From assembly GCA_012064415.1 (NCBI GenBank), contig SSNU01000191.1:26932-90931 (forward strand): a stretch of 64,000 nt of DNA, given 5' to 3'. The DNA is from Gyrodactylus bullatarudis. Its lineage: Eukaryota; Platyhelminthes; Monogenea; Gyrodactylidea; Gyrodactylidae. A program made the position numbers and the translations under genes. Position 1 is the stretch's first letter. Each line of letters opens with the position of its first letter. Under the pieces are notes generated by a model that was given only the letters and a program-made list of their open reading frames with translations, made no database searches and was not told the origin of the DNA. Below are positions 1 through 11,599 of this stretch, piece by piece.

Positions 1-80
1 TGCTATCTTTCTTATCCTCTTACTTAGACCAATTACTAAGCCAACTTTATGAGAGATAGGACTGAAACTGGCATAATTAT

Positions 81-230
81 TCTTATTTTCTTTGACTTTT
101 ACTATTTCTTTCATGATTTGTAAATTATTATTTTGAATGAACTTTTAACTCATATCATTTTTGAAGAATTACCACTGATGATACTTCAAGAAATGTACAT
201 TTGGTTTTAATGTATCTTCTTTCAATTTTC
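81..230 (+). repeat. Retroelement 3'-end repeat, copy A, carrying a hammerhead motif
   Basis: About 150 bp here reappear almost unchanged in reverse complement at about 6090-6240. There the sequence lies just downstream of a decayed Penelope-like GIY-YIG reading frame, so this copy is most simply the 3' end of another element of that family whose coding part lies outside the window or has been lost. It ends just past the ribozyme motif at 161-206. No coding sequence is recognisable in bases 1-80. Confidence 0.6.
161..206 (+). ncRNA. Hammerhead ribozyme motif A (pseudoknot-type)
   Basis: CUGAUGA lies at 175-181, followed by 8 nt (182-189) and GAAA at 190-193. The next bases can form a short stem III (AU/AU around a GUAC loop) ending in the triplet AUU, which puts the predicted cleavage after 201. 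The four bases after it (UGGU, 202-205) pair with ACCA (171-174) just before the core as stem I. Instead of a normal stem II, CUUCAA (184-189) is perfectly complementary to UUGAAG (161-166) upstream of stem I. Same architecture as the other copies in this window, with different paired bases. Activity is inferred, not shown. Confidence 0.7.
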
Positions 231-1328
231 TAAATTATGAATTTAAGTGGATTTTCGGACGTGTTTGAAAAACTACGTGAATTACTTATTCGTAATTAAA
301 TATAGCTAAAATTTAAAATTTAGCAAATGAAATTAGCTAATAATTACCGAAATTTGAGGTAATTATAAAAAATAGTTAAATAGAATTTTGTAGAGAAAAA
401 AATTTTATTCAAGATTGTCGAAAAAAAACTAAAATACCTTTCTCAGTTTTTGAGTAAATCAGATCCATTTGTTAAATCAACACATATTGAATATAAAAAA
501 TTTCGCATATATTTGACTTCTGCGCTCTTTTATTACGGGGACAGTTAATTGAATAATACCTATTAAACGGTTACCATTCGATTCCTTATCTATTCTTCTT
601 TTTAATGATACTAATTTTGTTGCTATGTTATCAATGATATCCGATGAATATGACATTTTACAACTCAATAGCTAGAAAATTGTGCATATGGGTCTATAAC
701 TCAGCTTCTAGACGTTGAAATTGAATTTAAAGGCAAGATTCGGAATCAGCATTAAATTTCGCACCAGAAATGCATTTTCTGAAAAAAATCTCCTCAAAAA
801 AAGTTGCCCATCACCACCCGTGTTATTATTCTTGTATTATTATTCAAAAATAAGCTGTTTTTCAACAAGATGTAAAAATTTTCTAAAGATTTTTCGGAAA
901 TCGGTTCACCGATTTAAAAAATAATTCGAAAAAATGAAGACATTTTAAATCTTGATTTGGCGCGATTCTCCAATATTTTAAACTTTGAGTTGAAAATTTT
1001 TCCTCTATCTGATTCCATGAATTCCAAAGGAAACTCCTTAATCTTAAGAATTTTGATCTTGTTCGTAGTTGTTGCTTTTGTCATGATAACAATGATTAAT
1101 GATGGAAACCCACGCCATGAATGAACAAGAAATCACTTTAAAGTATTCTGATTGGTCAAGCTCAATGTAAGTGGGACTTTACAATGAATGAATTACTACA
1201 AATATCAATAAATGAATCTCATTAGTCAAGCTGTTAAATTACAATCAATGAATATACTTCAAATGTATTACACATCTTCATACATGAGCTTTGTTACTTA
1301 ATATAACAAAGAATATATACTGCATATA
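231..1328. other. Non-coding stretch before the Tc1 element
   Basis: No gene is recognisable. The sequence is AT-rich with a fragment near 920-1000 containing a TTTGGCGC-type word shared with the fold-back repeats elsewhere in the window. Loosely repeated TCAAGCT/CAATGAAT words occur at about 1150-1260. The short reading frames here have no convincing start context or family resemblance. Confidence 0.4.
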
Positions 1329-1330
1329 TA

Positions 1331-2970
<1,640 letters not shown>

Positions 2971-2972
2971 TA

Positions 2973-3844
2973 TATGTGTTTATGTAATGCGTATGCGTTT
3001 ATAAATTTTAAATGCAAAAATATGCGTTTCTAAAATCTTAACCCTTTTACCTAGAAAATATTTGAGTAGCTATTTTTGATTGTTTCCAAATTCAAACCAT
3101 GAGAAAAAAATATGCAGGCTCTAGTTATAATAATATCAAAATAAACTAAATTGGAATGACTCAATTAAACGAGTTGAAACTTGTTGATATGAAGATCAGA
3201 ATCTAGTATTTTTACAAGACACTCGATAATTTTCAATTTTAGCCAATTCAGATTTATAGAAAGAGTCAAAATTTATCTATCTTTGGGAAGATAATTATAA
3301 TCAGGCTAGTAAATAAGCTAAAATATTGAAATTTTTGGATCAAAATAAATTCATAAAAAAGGTGCTAACTAGTAGTAATTAGATTAGGTAAAATTCAACA
3401 TTCATTATATAGATAATGAACCTTGGTTATAGCATGATTTAAAAATTTCTTAATAACTGATTAAGATGTAAGTAACGAGAGGGTTAAAAATAATAGTTTT
3501 AAGGTATTACATTTTATGAAGCACTAAAAATCATATAAAATGTTTATTTCACTCAATTTAGGATATGACCAAAACAAACAAGCATTTGAAGAATCCCCTT
3601 CACCAGGCCCCCATGAGTTTCTCAATGCACACGCCAATTCCAAATTTTAGCAAGTTGACGAAAAAATCTCTGAGCCAGAGAGACATTTCTGAGAACAATG
3701 GGCCGACAAAAGATTTATCAACCTAAAGTTCTTTTCTTATTCAATAGCGGTGGAAACTTTTGATTAAGAAAGAAATCACCCTTGAATAAAAAGAAATTTA
3801 TTTGTGATCTATAATCCATTTTCTAGGCCTATTATTCCTAAAAT
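2973..3844. other. Non-coding stretch
   Basis: No gene seen. A fragment around 3180-3250 (GTTGATATGAAGATCAGAAT and onward) resembles the terminal repeat of the fold-back element at 10114-10454, so this is probably old transposon debris. Confidence 0.35.
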
Positions 3845-3914
3845 GATTTAAAATTAGTTTTATAATAAAATTTATTAAAACTTGGGTCAATATTAGAATT
3901 CTCAGCCATGGTCA

Positions 3915-3960
3915 TCCAAACGTTTCGACGGTGATTGTCTTCACACGCCTTCTTCAGTGG
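3915..3960 (-). ncRNA. Hammerhead-like motif, PLE type, left arm
   Basis: On the minus strand CCA (958-960 of 3,xxx) precedes CUGAAGA (3951-3957). A stem II of GGCG/CGUC plus GUG/CAC closes an AAGACAAU loop, then comes GAAAC (3922-3926). The following GUU permits a minimal 2-bp stem III (AC/GU) with the next U as predicted cleavage base, and UGG (3916-3918) pairs with CCA as stem I. Very short stem III is a described property of Penelope-element hammerheads, which may act as dimers. The inferred fold is by eye. Confidence 0.5.
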
Positions 3961-4127
3961 TACGACAAGTTTGTCAAAAACAAAATATACTTTCATGATC
4001 TCATACCTATAAGTTTTGTCCAATCAGATTAGAGAATAGAATAATACAAGAGGCTCTGACCTATGACTTATTAAATCTTATGAAAAAATTATAACTCTAT
4101 TCTTTTCTGATTATCATTAATTTATTA

Positions 4128-4173
4128 TCACTGAAGAAGGCATGTGAAGACAATCACCGTCGAAACGTTTGGA
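4128..4173 (+). ncRNA. Hammerhead-like motif, PLE type, right arm
   Basis: Plus-strand partner of the motif at 3915-3960: CUGAAGA at 4131-4137 and GAAAC at 4162-4166, then GUUUGG. Stem II has one difference (GGC with GUC, including a G-U pair) and stem I is UCA with UGG (one G-U). The core is complete, but pairing is slightly weaker than in the left arm. Confidence 0.45.
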
Positions 4174-4249
4174 TGACCATGGCTGAGAATTCTAATATTG
4201 ACCCAAGTTTTAATAAATTTTAATATAAAACTAATTTTCGATTTCTATT

Positions 4250-4578
4250 TACACGATTTTTCACATAGTAGTCAAAGATTTCCTTGACAAACCAGCTTAC
4301 TATTAATTTTGATCGTAACAAAGCTTAAAAATCAACATTTAATGCTCAAGGGAATTGAAAAATCCAAAGTTACTTAAAAGTAGTATCATCAACTTTTGCT
4401 GTTGAATGAAAAAATTGAAACTTTAGGTCTATTATGTACGGAACATGACGAATAAAAACTAAAACTAATTCAAAATCGTCTATATTTATAGGCTATGAAT
4501 TGGACAAATTTTTTTTCAAATTTGTCACAGAGTACACACGTGTTATCATGAACATGGTGATCGTTTGAGCAACCAATC
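4250..4578. other. Spacer downstream of the stomatin gene
   Basis: No gene or repeat recognised. It contains the 3' flank of the minus-strand stomatin gene. Confidence 0.4.
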
Positions 4579-5475
4579 TTAATCATCTTTTCCATGCTTA
4601 TTGAAATATCTCAACATTTCCATTGGAAGTGGGAAGATTATGGTAGAGCTCTGCTCAGCTGCTATATTGTTTAATGTCTGCATATACCTCAGCTGTAACG
4701 ACAATGGATTTTTCTCAAGTTGTCTAGCTGCTTCAGATAATACCTTGGAGGCATCCATTTCTCCCTTTGCCTCGATAAGCTTAGCTTTTGCTGTCCTATC
4801 TGCCTCTGATTCTATGGCCATAGCTCTGCGCATTTCAGCTGGGAGAACCACATCTTTAATACCAACCTTTTCCACATAAATTCCCCAAGGCCTTGTGAGT
4901 TGGGCTAGATCCTTTTCAATTTTATCGTCTATGATTTCTCTTTCACTGAGCAATGTACTTAGTGTCGACTGACCAATAACATCCCTTAGGGTGGATATTC
5001 CCATCTCGTAAGCAGCACTGAATGGCTCCACTGTTTTAAGGAGAGCCTTTGCTGGATCAACAATTTTGAGGCATATTATAGCGTTCACTTTGCATGTGAC
5101 AGAGTCTGAGGTGAGCACATCCTGGTCTGGCACAGACATCGTCTTCATCCTCATGTCAATACGCATAAAGGTATCTGTACAAGGAAGAAGAAAACGAACT
5201 CCCGATTTGTGAATAATTGGTTTCCCTTTGTTTCGGCGGATCTTGCCTAGTCTAAGTACAATGGCCCTTTCATACTCTTTAACTATTTTAAAGCTAAACC
5301 ATAATGGAAAGAATAAAAGAGGCATTAGAATAATGAATAAGAGGACAGATAAAACTATGAGTATGTAGCCACAACAGCCATAGCCGGAGGATTCTTCATA
5401 CTCGAAATCTCCCGCCTCATCGTCATCGTTATTGTGAGAATTATTAAAATCAACCTCTTGCCTTTGTAATGCCAT
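4579..5475 (-). CDS. Stomatin/MEC-2-like membrane scaffold protein, 298 aa, intronless
   Basis: SPFH/prohibitin-domain protein of the stomatin family, which sits in the inner leaflet of the plasma membrane, oligomerises, binds cholesterol-rich membrane and tunes ion channels. Visible features: an acidic hydrophilic N-terminus (1-30), a CC pair just before a hydrophobic hairpin (about 34-63, with the family proline), then KEYERAIVLRLGKI at the start of the SPFH domain. The second conserved cysteine is in LLPCTDTF, the WGIYVEKVGIKDV segment is present, a helical EAEADRTAKAK-type stretch follows, and the C-terminus has LRYMQTLNNIAAEQSSTIIFPLP. Length equals that of human stomatin (about 288 aa). 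No introns, unlike the neighbouring multi-exon genes. Closest relative in the window is the copy at 15524-16435. Confidence 0.93.
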   Translation of the reverse strand: MALQRQEVDFNNSHNNDDDEAGDFEYEESSGYGCCGYILIVLSVLLFIILMPLLFFPLWFSFKIVKEYERAIVLRLGKIRRNKGKPIIHKSGVRFLLPCTDTFMRIDMRMKTMSVPDQDVLTSDSVTCKVNAIICLKIVDPAKALLKTVEPFSAAYEMGISTLRDVIGQSTLSTLLSEREIIDDKIEKDLAQLTRPWGIYVEKVGIKDVVLPAEMRRAMAIESEADRTAKAKLIEAKGEMDASKVLSEAARQLEKNPLSLQLRYMQTLNNIAAEQSSTIIFPLPMEMLRYFNKHGKDD

Positions 5476-5795
5476 GTCACAGAATCCTTTGTGATTGAAT
5501 AGGCTTTCATTTTTATAATTATTTACTGAATGAGCGTGATAGACAATAGAGATAAAGTTTTTTTGTTAAGAAATCGATAATTCCTCTTATTTGAAGACTT
5601 CATCAAGAGGCATTCAAAATTTTCACTCTTGAGCTCTCTGTATGATAGAAAAGACATAAATGTTATTCCAATAAAAAATCTATTTTTCAAGACAGACACA
5701 CCAAAAATGAGTATATTTGAATCACAAAAGGTTTAAGGAAAATCACAAGGCCCTAGTAGATATGTTACAGTATATATTATAATACTAAACCTAAC
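5476..5795. promoter_or_regulatory. Upstream region of the minus-strand stomatin gene
   Basis: About 320 bp with no other gene; it must hold the promoter of the stomatin gene at 4579-5475. No TATA box placed at a convincing distance was identified. Confidence 0.3.
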
Positions 5796-6001
5796 TGACA
5801 TGAAGATGAGAATTTACTATTTTTACAAATAACTCGATATTTTTCTCCGGATTCACAGGAAAAGAATACTTTTTTTTAATTCTAAAATAGCATGAGCTAA
5901 TAAGATGCGGATATTCGATAAATAAACTCCGAGAAAAATTCAATCTGACCAAAATTAGGCCGTTTTTCGAATGTCGAAAATGCACCAAATTTCCACTTTT
6001 T
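5796..6001. repeat. Partial copy of the TGACATGA fold-back element
   Basis: Starts with TGACATGAAGATGAGAATTT and is nearly identical to the reverse complement of 10250-10454, one half of the complete element at 10114-10454. The match stops abruptly after CCACTTTTT near 6001, so this is a truncated copy. Confidence 0.7.
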
Positions 6002-6089
6002 CATGATCTGTTGTATTTGTGAAGAAAACTTGAACAAACTGATTTCATTTGTGAATTTATGTTTTTAAATGAACCAATCAGAATAAAGC

Positions 6090-6240
6090 AAGAATTAAAT
6101 ATATTAAAACCAAATGTACATTTCTTGAAGTATCATCAGTGGTAATTCTTCAAAAATGATATGAGTTAAAAGTTCATTCAAAATAATAATTTACAAATCA
6201 TGAAAGAAATAGTAAAAGTCAAAGAAAATAAGAATAAAAT
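6090..6240 (-). repeat. Retroelement 3'-end repeat, copy B
   Basis: Reverse-complement copy of the repeat at 81-230. On the minus strand it follows the stop codon of the GIY-YIG fragment (6305-6600) by about 65 bp, which identifies it as the 3' non-coding end of a 5'-truncated Penelope-like element. Confidence 0.65.
6108..6153 (-). ncRNA. Hammerhead ribozyme motif B (pseudoknot-type)
   Basis: Same sequence as motif A across the core, on the minus strand. UUGAAG (6153-6148), stem I strand ACCA, CUGAUGA (6139-6133), CUUCAA (6130-6125), GAAA (6124-6121), a short stem III, then U and UGGU. It lies about 150 bp downstream of the GIY-YIG stop codon, which places it in the 3' end of a PLE. Confidence 0.7.
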
Positions 6241-6304
6241 GCAAGCTGAAAAAACACCAAAACTCTCCAATAAATAGCAACAGTGGAGAGAAAAGTGAAA
6301 AAGC

Positions 6305-6600
6305 TTACATTGGCCAAGGTAATTGAAGATTATAGGAATAGTTTTTTTGAACACATAGATTAGGTTTATATAGGTTAATAAGAAATTTTTCTTTCACCCA
6401 TACATCTATGCTGTCGTCATTGGGGTTTTTGTATAAAACGGAAAAATTAGAAACTGAAGCTGTATGATCTTCTTGTCTAAGGTGCCTAGTAACCGCAGTA
6501 TCCTTCTTCAGATGATCCTCCGCTCTGGTAGATAATTTCCTAATAGTTCTACCTATATATGAGGCTCCACAATCACATTGGAATTTGAAAACTAATACTT
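6305..6600 (-). pseudogene. GIY-YIG endonuclease end of a truncated Penelope-like element
   Basis: Reading the minus strand gives about 98 uninterrupted codons ending in TAA (6307-6305). They contain CDCGASYIGRTIRKLSTRAE, the C-terminal half of a GIY-YIG nuclease with the C-x-C...SYIGxT...R signature, followed by HL..D..V..HL and VSNFSVLY. These are the segments seen in PLE endonucleases and in the larger copy at 18482-20563. There is no start codon and no reverse transcriptase upstream; similarity stops near 6600, so this is a 5'-truncated insertion. It is followed on the same strand by hammerhead motif B. Confidence 0.8.
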
Positions 6601-6829
6601 TTTCAATAAAATATTTTATTAAATATACATAGCAAATTTTTCCGAAAACTCTTCACACAACCTAATACACAACCTGTACATTACTTTAACATTATTCAGG
6701 ATCGTATGACAGCAAAAATTAATTAATATATAATATAAAGTTACTTACAAGTAACTTAAGAAATTTATTAACAGTTAAATTAAGTATCTGAAATTCTTGG
6801 AAAAAATTTATAAAGATATTATTATTGTA

Positions 6830-7024
6830 CTAATCACAATCGCAGTAACAAAACATTGTCTCTAGAACATCTCTGAAACATTTTCCTAAGCAGACGAAGA
6901 TACCAAAACATTCGAAACAACAAAAGTCACAGCTAGTAATATCTTGATTCAATTTTTTTTGATTTTCAGCTGTTTGCCCTGGTTTGGAATCAATTTCTCT
7001 TTTCTCATCTGTTCTCCCGCTCAT
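6830..7024 (-). CDS. Tandem cysteine-rich small protein, copy 1 (64 aa)
   Basis: Function unknown. The N-terminal half is hydrophilic and charged (MSGRTDEKREIDSKPGQTAE); the C-terminal half is a dense cysteine/hydrophobic segment (CDFCCFECFGIFVCLGKCF...) ending in CYCDCD. There is no signal peptide, so it is probably cytosolic or attached to a membrane through palmitoylated cysteines. The cysteine tail loosely recalls CYSTM modules and the C-terminus of MyoD-family-inhibitor proteins, but this is only resemblance. The first 31 residues are nearly identical to copy 2 (8907-9098), and the similarity extends well upstream of the start codon, showing a recent duplication including the promoter. 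Confidence 0.7.
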   Translation of the reverse strand: MSGRTDEKREIDSKPGQTAENQKKLNQDITSCDFCCFECFGIFVCLGKCFRDVLETMFCYCDCD

Positions 7025-7330
7025 AATTATGAATCGATCAGTCTGAGATATACAATAATCGAATTGTTACCCGGAAGGTCTATCCTTGGTTATGCTATTG
7101 TAATGCAGATTATTCTTTGTATGATTCAAGATAATAATACCAATCCAGGAGAGATGTAACTTTTTCTAAAATAGACGATCCAACAAAATAGGTTTTGTGT
7201 ATCTTGCATTAATTACGTGAGGGATTTTATCGGTTCCATTCATGATTTCATCAATGAAAAAATGTAAACAGTCTGGTGTGAATTTTCAATGGGGTTGAAT
7301 TAATAAGTCTACTGATAGTATCTAATTCAG
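7025..7330 (-). promoter_or_regulatory. Conserved upstream region of Cys-rich copy 1
   Basis: Blocks here (for example GGTCTATCCTTGGTTATGCT, TTCTTTGTATGATTCAAGAT, GCATTAATTACGTGAG) recur upstream of copy 2 (9099-9420) and, more diverged, upstream of copies 3 and 4. Retention across four paralogues suggests a shared promoter and 5' UTR rather than random duplicate sequence. Confidence 0.5.
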
Positions 7331-7920
7331 TTCCTTGAGATGTTTCTAACTCTTTTCTAAAAAAATTCTTGTAAAAAGGCTCCCTTTTAAGTAGTCAGAT
7401 CATTTTTCGCAGTTGAATGACTAAAAATAAATTTTGGGCTCTATTTTGTGACCATATACAGTAGGCTAGGGTGAAATTTTTTTTTGGAAAACTCACGAGA
7501 GGACTAACTTTTCTGATAAAATTTAGTACTCAGATCATGTTTTCCATAATTTCAAAGCGTAGAAGTCATTCTCCATTATGCCATTGCCCATTCTACCGAA
7601 AATATCACACGGACATGATAAAATAACGATATTAACCATGAAGGCCCTCTTGATGATAAGATTACTATTTTTGAAAATAAAAATTAAGAAACTCATTAAA
7701 TGCCCAAGATATTCCGCATTTTAGTGATTGCGTAGTAAAAATTCATTGAAAATTGAGCGGCGATTTGAAAAATTTTTAAAACCGAATGACATAATGGGGT
7801 ATCATTTTTTAAGAAATTTACATTCCAAATTACGATGGTAGGAAAACTTATGTCTACGATAAATAGAAAAAAATGTTCACAACTATTCTCGATGGATTTG
7901 GGAATTCATTTTATTTTCAC

Positions 7921-8110
7921 ATGATACATCTCATTCATGGTTCGCCAGTGTCTCTCAATGGATTGTTGGGTTAGTTGTATCTACATTTATTTCTGAGAAT
8001 ACGACCACGATAATATTCTCGTCTGGCTAACTCGTAGTCTCATCGATCTTAACCATGTGACCGATACCTCTGACAGAATCTCCATTATTCTCTATGATTT
8101 CATTGGACTA
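7921..8110 (-). pseudogene. Decayed Merlin/ISXO2-type transposase fragment
   Basis: On the minus strand one frame reads GHMVKIDET, the next LARREYYRGRILRNK and then QQSIERHWRTMNE. These match the order and spacing of the ISXO2-like (Merlin) transposase core: VEIDES, RKYxRGR and the TQxIExxW segment. The pieces are in different frames with at least one stop, and most of the central domain is missing, so it is dead. No terminal repeats were found. Recognition rests on motif memory only. Confidence 0.45.
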
Positions 8111-8906
8111 AAACTTTTGAATTGAGACCCCTTATTATGATAAAAATAAAGAATAAACTTTCTCATGCCCATGCATCGAATCAAACACTCAAGACACTAA
8201 TTTTGATGGGAACTAAGCATGCTAAGATAAGCCTTGCAAAACTTTAATTTTCGATTAAAATCAAACAAGAATTCATTTAGATAAAGATGATTAAAGTAAG
8301 ATTCGTTCCTCAACTAGGGCATACACAATTGTATTGGGAATAGACTAGTTCGAGAATAGGTTGATTATAATCATTATATAATTATACACATGAATATATC
8401 TATAGATAGACCATACTAGGAATTGAATAGTACTCAGGAACTTTCTTGATTTTCATTGGCTCATGTGTAAATTTTGCGTCGTTCCCGAACCAAGCCACTA
8501 CCTAAATTTCATTTTCTATCTAAATTTCGAAATTTTCGAAGTATTTTTGGAAGGCAATTTAAGAAACAAAAATTCATTTCGGTAAAAATTTCGAGATACA
8601 GGTAATGTAAAAACTTGGGAAACCTGCTTCTCTACTAGTAAAATACATGTATTTTGATGAGAGGCTGTGCACAATTCCGTTGAGTTTTCTATTCTATTAA
8701 TATGATGAGACGATTTTCACCTATTAAAGTATTTATAATCAGTAGAATAGAATGCTAGATCTATAGAATATGGCATTCAAAACGAACCAAATTTGGCGCT
8801 AGAGTCTTTCATGAAAATAACAGTGAACAAATTCATGATAATTTCATTAAATTTATTTAAATAATACGAAATAACACTTACAAGTAACTAGAGAAATAGA
8901 CTAATT
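8111..8906. other. Non-coding stretch between Cys-rich copies 1 and 2
   Basis: AT-rich, with no recognisable gene. Possibly the rest of the Merlin-like remnant near its left end. Confidence 0.35.
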
Positions 8907-9098
8907 TCAATTGCAGCAACAAAAAATTATCTCCAAAACATCTCTGATACATTCACCTATGCAACAGAAGATGCCACAGCATTCCACACAACAACAAACG
9001 TCACAGGTAGTACCATCTTGATTCAATTTCTTTGGATTTTCAGCTGTTTGCCCTGGTTTGGAATCAATTTCTCTTTTCTCATCTGTTGTCCCGTTCAT
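8907..9098 (-). CDS. Tandem cysteine-rich small protein, copy 2 (63 aa)
   Basis: Paralogue of copy 1. The N-terminal block TDEKREIDSKPGQTAE is identical, with KKLNQD retained, followed by a cysteine-richer tail (CDVCCCVECCGIFCCIGECI...IIFCCCN). No signal peptide. The 3' flank (ACTTACAAGTAACT...) and the 5' flank are also shared with copy 1. The conserved coding frame and lack of stops, in spite of many third-base and flanking differences, argue that both copies are real genes. Molecular role unknown. Confidence 0.72.
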   Translation of the reverse strand: MNGTTDEKREIDSKPGQTAENPKKLNQDGTTCDVCCCVECCGIFCCIGECIRDVLEIIFCCCN

Positions 9099-9420
9099 AA
9101 TTATGAATCGATCAGTCTGAGAAATATAAAAATCGAATCTTGTCTACTGGAACGTCTATCCTTGGTTATGCTATTGTAATGCAGTTTATTCTTTGTATGA
9201 TTCAAGATATAATTCGGCAAAAACCAATCCTGGATAGATGCAAGTTACACCATGTAACTTTATGAAAGTAAAGACATGTCGACAAGAAGGCTCTGTGTTT
9301 CATTTAAAGTTTGTTGCTTTAGGCTAAGCAACTTGCATTAATTACATGAGCAAATTTATCAGTTTCATTCAGGGATGTATCCTTTGTGATATTAAATTAA
9401 TGTAAAAATGCAAGCAGTCT
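9099..9420 (-). promoter_or_regulatory. Conserved upstream region of Cys-rich copy 2
   Basis: Shares blocks with the upstream region of copy 1, and especially with copy 4: ACATGTC(G/A)ACAA(G/A)AAG, TTTGTTGCTTTAGGCTAAGC and GCATTAATTACATGAG recur at 13150-13250. Candidate common promoter. Confidence 0.5.
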
Positions 9421-9741
9421 GATAAGAATCTTCTATGGGGTAGATTCAGTAATTCTGCTGATAGATTTTTCAAATTATTCAAACTTTGTTGACAAACTCT
9501 CACTTTTCTCATTTCTAGTTGAAAATTCAGGTTGTTCTAAGAGTGAGAGTGTGGTCAAAAGAAGATTTCAGGATCAGAGTAAGACAAGAGAATCATTGTG
9601 ATCTTATGATTCACCCCATCATCGTTTGGGAGTTTAATTTCACGACTTGAATTTCAATGGAATTTAGACAATCATAAATCTATCAAATATTCTGGATCTT
9701 TTGAAAATTTAAATGAAAACGAAATTTAAATCATAACAAAT

Positions 9742-9830
9742 CTCATTGGTTGATAGGATACTACTCGAATATTATTGGTCAATGAAATTGGGGCAGAGAG
9801 GTATAAATTAAGGATTATTTTTAGATGGTA
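9742..9830. repeat. Dispersed repeat, partner at 24571-24648
   Basis: CATTGGTTGATAGGATACTA and the following 60-70 bp recur at 24571-24648, ending in GGGGCAGAGAGGTATAA. It contains an inverted CCAAT box and a TATAA-like word, so it might be a promoter piece of an unidentified element. No coding sequence is attached. Confidence 0.55.
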
Positions 9831-10113
9831 GATTGGTCATCTTTTACAAAAATGGCTGAATGACTCGGTTTTAATATTTTGAATAAAATAAATAATTGAT
9901 GATGTATCTGTAATGTAGAGAATCATTAAAAGTCTGAAAGCAAATCATTTCAGCATATTGGATTCAATAGTTATAATTTATACAAGAAAGAATAAAGAGA
10001 GCAATCAATTTTAGACCTTGATGGACCTTTATTATGGATTGGCCGTTCAAGTTTTTAATTCTCATCTAGAGATCTGTAGGTAGCAAGTGAAAAATCATCC
10101 TTCTAAAACTAAC

Positions 10114-10454
10114 TGACATGAAAATGAGAATTAGCCATTTTTACAAAATATTACTCGATATTTTTATCCTGTTTCACAGAAAAAATGTTGATCCCAAATA
10201 TCATCACTTAACTGCTTCAAATCATCGAGATCGATAAAAATTTTGAGCTAAAAAGTGGAAATTTGGTGCATTTTCGACATTCGAAAAACGGCCTAATTTT
10301 GGTCAGATTGAATTTTTCTCGGAATTTATTTATCGAATATCCGCATCTTATTAGCTCATGCTATTTTAGAATTCAAAAAAATATTCTTTTCCTGTGAATC
10401 CGGAGAAAAATATCGAGTTATTTGTAAAAATAGTAAATTCTCATCTTCATGTCA
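10114..10454. mobile_element. Fold-back (MITE-like) element, 341 bp
   Basis: Ends are inverted repeats of about 70 bp: TGACATGAAAATGAGAATTA at the left, the complement of TGACATGAAGATGAGAATTT at the right, continuing through ACTCGATATTTTT to the CACAG block. No coding capacity. A half-copy lies at 5796-6001 and worn fragments at about 3180, 13430, 44030 and 59760. The 11-12 bp flanks do not show a clear target duplication. Confidence 0.7.
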
Positions 10455-10740
10455 ACTAGCTTCATGAAGTGTATCTTGTATTCTAGAATTGATAGAATTT
10501 TTAAATGGTACTTATAAAAAATGTAAAAACCTATCCCTCTCTTCTCTGCCCCTTCTAAGTTGAAATAAAGTAGAGTCAAAAATAAAATTCCCTCAAGTTT
10601 AATCCATTCAATGAGAATTTTCTGTAGTTTTGATTTTTCACGCTTTGACCTCAAATTAAAATTTAGAGTTTTTCTTCAAGTTTCTTCAATTCTGAATTTA
10701 ATGAGAAATTCATTATGAGGATTGGAAGACAAGTGAATAA

Positions 10741-10790
10741 TTGGTAATAAAGCTTTTATTTCACCACAAATATAATCACAGGGTTTTTTA
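10741..10790 (-). repeat. Degenerate relative of the hammerhead repeat
   Basis: Shares GAAGACAAGTGAATA and GTAATAAAGCTTTTATTTCACC with the sequence around motif D (18160-18195), including the stem III region and GGUGAAAU. The CUGANGA half of the core is not recognisable here. Presumably an inactivated copy of the same terminal repeat. Confidence 0.45.
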
Positions 10791-10881
10791 GAATGAGAAA
10801 TGAGCCTTGAACAGAATAAAATACTTCTTTGCATGTTAAAATTGATAAGATTGAATTACTAATAAGTTATTAGTAATAAAA

Positions 10882-11594
10882 ATGCCTTTTTTGCCTTTTT
10901 TGACAGTCATCCTAGAACAGATAAAAACGACTAAAAATCCAATCCTTTTTTCCCTAGATGTATTAATAGCCGAGATAATTTTGCCTTTTTTGCCTTCTTA
11001 GGCAGGGATTGCCTTTTTTTGCCTATTTTTGTTTTGGATTGTTCTTTTAGGGGATTGAATCAAATTAAATTTTTTCCTTGTCTGAATTATATTTTATTTT
11101 TGTGGGGACTCGATAAACAGCCAATGGGAATAACTTATTCAAATGAATACATTATTCTTAATAAATAAACTTTACTATTCATTATGTCGAAGTTTGCTCA
11201 AGAGTTCCCAGATGAGTTCGTCCTTCTAAAAGATTCCCGTCTTGAATGCAAACTATGCAGAGGAAAATTTTCAGGAGCTAAAAAAATCATCTGAATCCAA
11301 TTGATTTGGATCTTCTAAACAGAGCCCAACCAACTTCAGCTGATGTCGAAAGAATTTTTTCGAAAATGCAGTATTATATAGATTCTGGTAAACATTTCAG
11401 TGATGAAAATCTAGAGAAGTATAATATCCTGAGCCAATTAAATTATGATTTTAATGCTGATCAATAAAAATTATATTTATATAATCATACTACTTGTAAG
11501 TAAATTTGATATATGCCTATTTTTGCCTTTTGAAAAATAAAAATTGCCTTTTTTCATGAAAATTTGTGCCTTTTTCTGGTCGCCCTAGTAATAA
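10882..11594 (+). mobile_element. Internally deleted hAT-type transposon remnant
   Basis: Two short coding islands on the plus strand are separated by a large internal deletion. 11184-11294 encodes a start codon and a protein beginning MSKFAQEFPDEFVLL with a CKLC zinc-knuckle half. 11321-11467 encodes QPTSADVERIFSKMQYY and ends at a stop; this is the hATC dimerisation motif (P-x-S-x-D/A-x-E-R-x-F-S). Outside them lie many copies of the word GCCTTTTT in the same orientation on both sides, a subterminal-repeat pattern. The right end (GGTCGCCCTA) is hAT-like when complemented (GGGCGACC), but no matching left end was found. Confidence 0.6.
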
Positions 11595-11599
11595 CATTT

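Larger units (their letters stand above)
3845..4243. repeat. Inverted repeat pair, two retroelement-end fragments face to face
   Basis: Two arms of about 113 bp (3845-3957 and 4131-4243) are near-perfect reverse complements separated by about 173 bp. Each arm begins with CTGAAGAAGGC, continues through CGTCGAAACGTTTGG, and ends in an AT-rich ATAAAACTAATTTT. This layout of CTGANGA and GAAAC is that of the hammerhead-bearing terminal sequences described in Penelope-like elements. The arms could have arisen from two insertions in opposite orientation or from one inverted duplication. Their near identity suggests recent origin. There is no real protein gene here. Confidence 0.75.

Noticed and set aside
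4601..4879. Open frame on the plus strand opposite the stomatin gene
   Set aside because: It is the antisense shadow of a strongly conserved SPFH domain and has no features of its own.
6480..6525. CTGAAGAAGG on the minus strand as another hammerhead core
   Set aside because: It is part of the GIY-YIG coding sequence and has no GAAA partner or stem I pairing at the right distance.
10884..11594. Full-length hAT element with an 8-bp AGTAATAA target duplication
   Set aside because: AGTAATAA occurs at both sides, but the left inner end does not match the GGGCGACC right end, so the boundaries are not secure.
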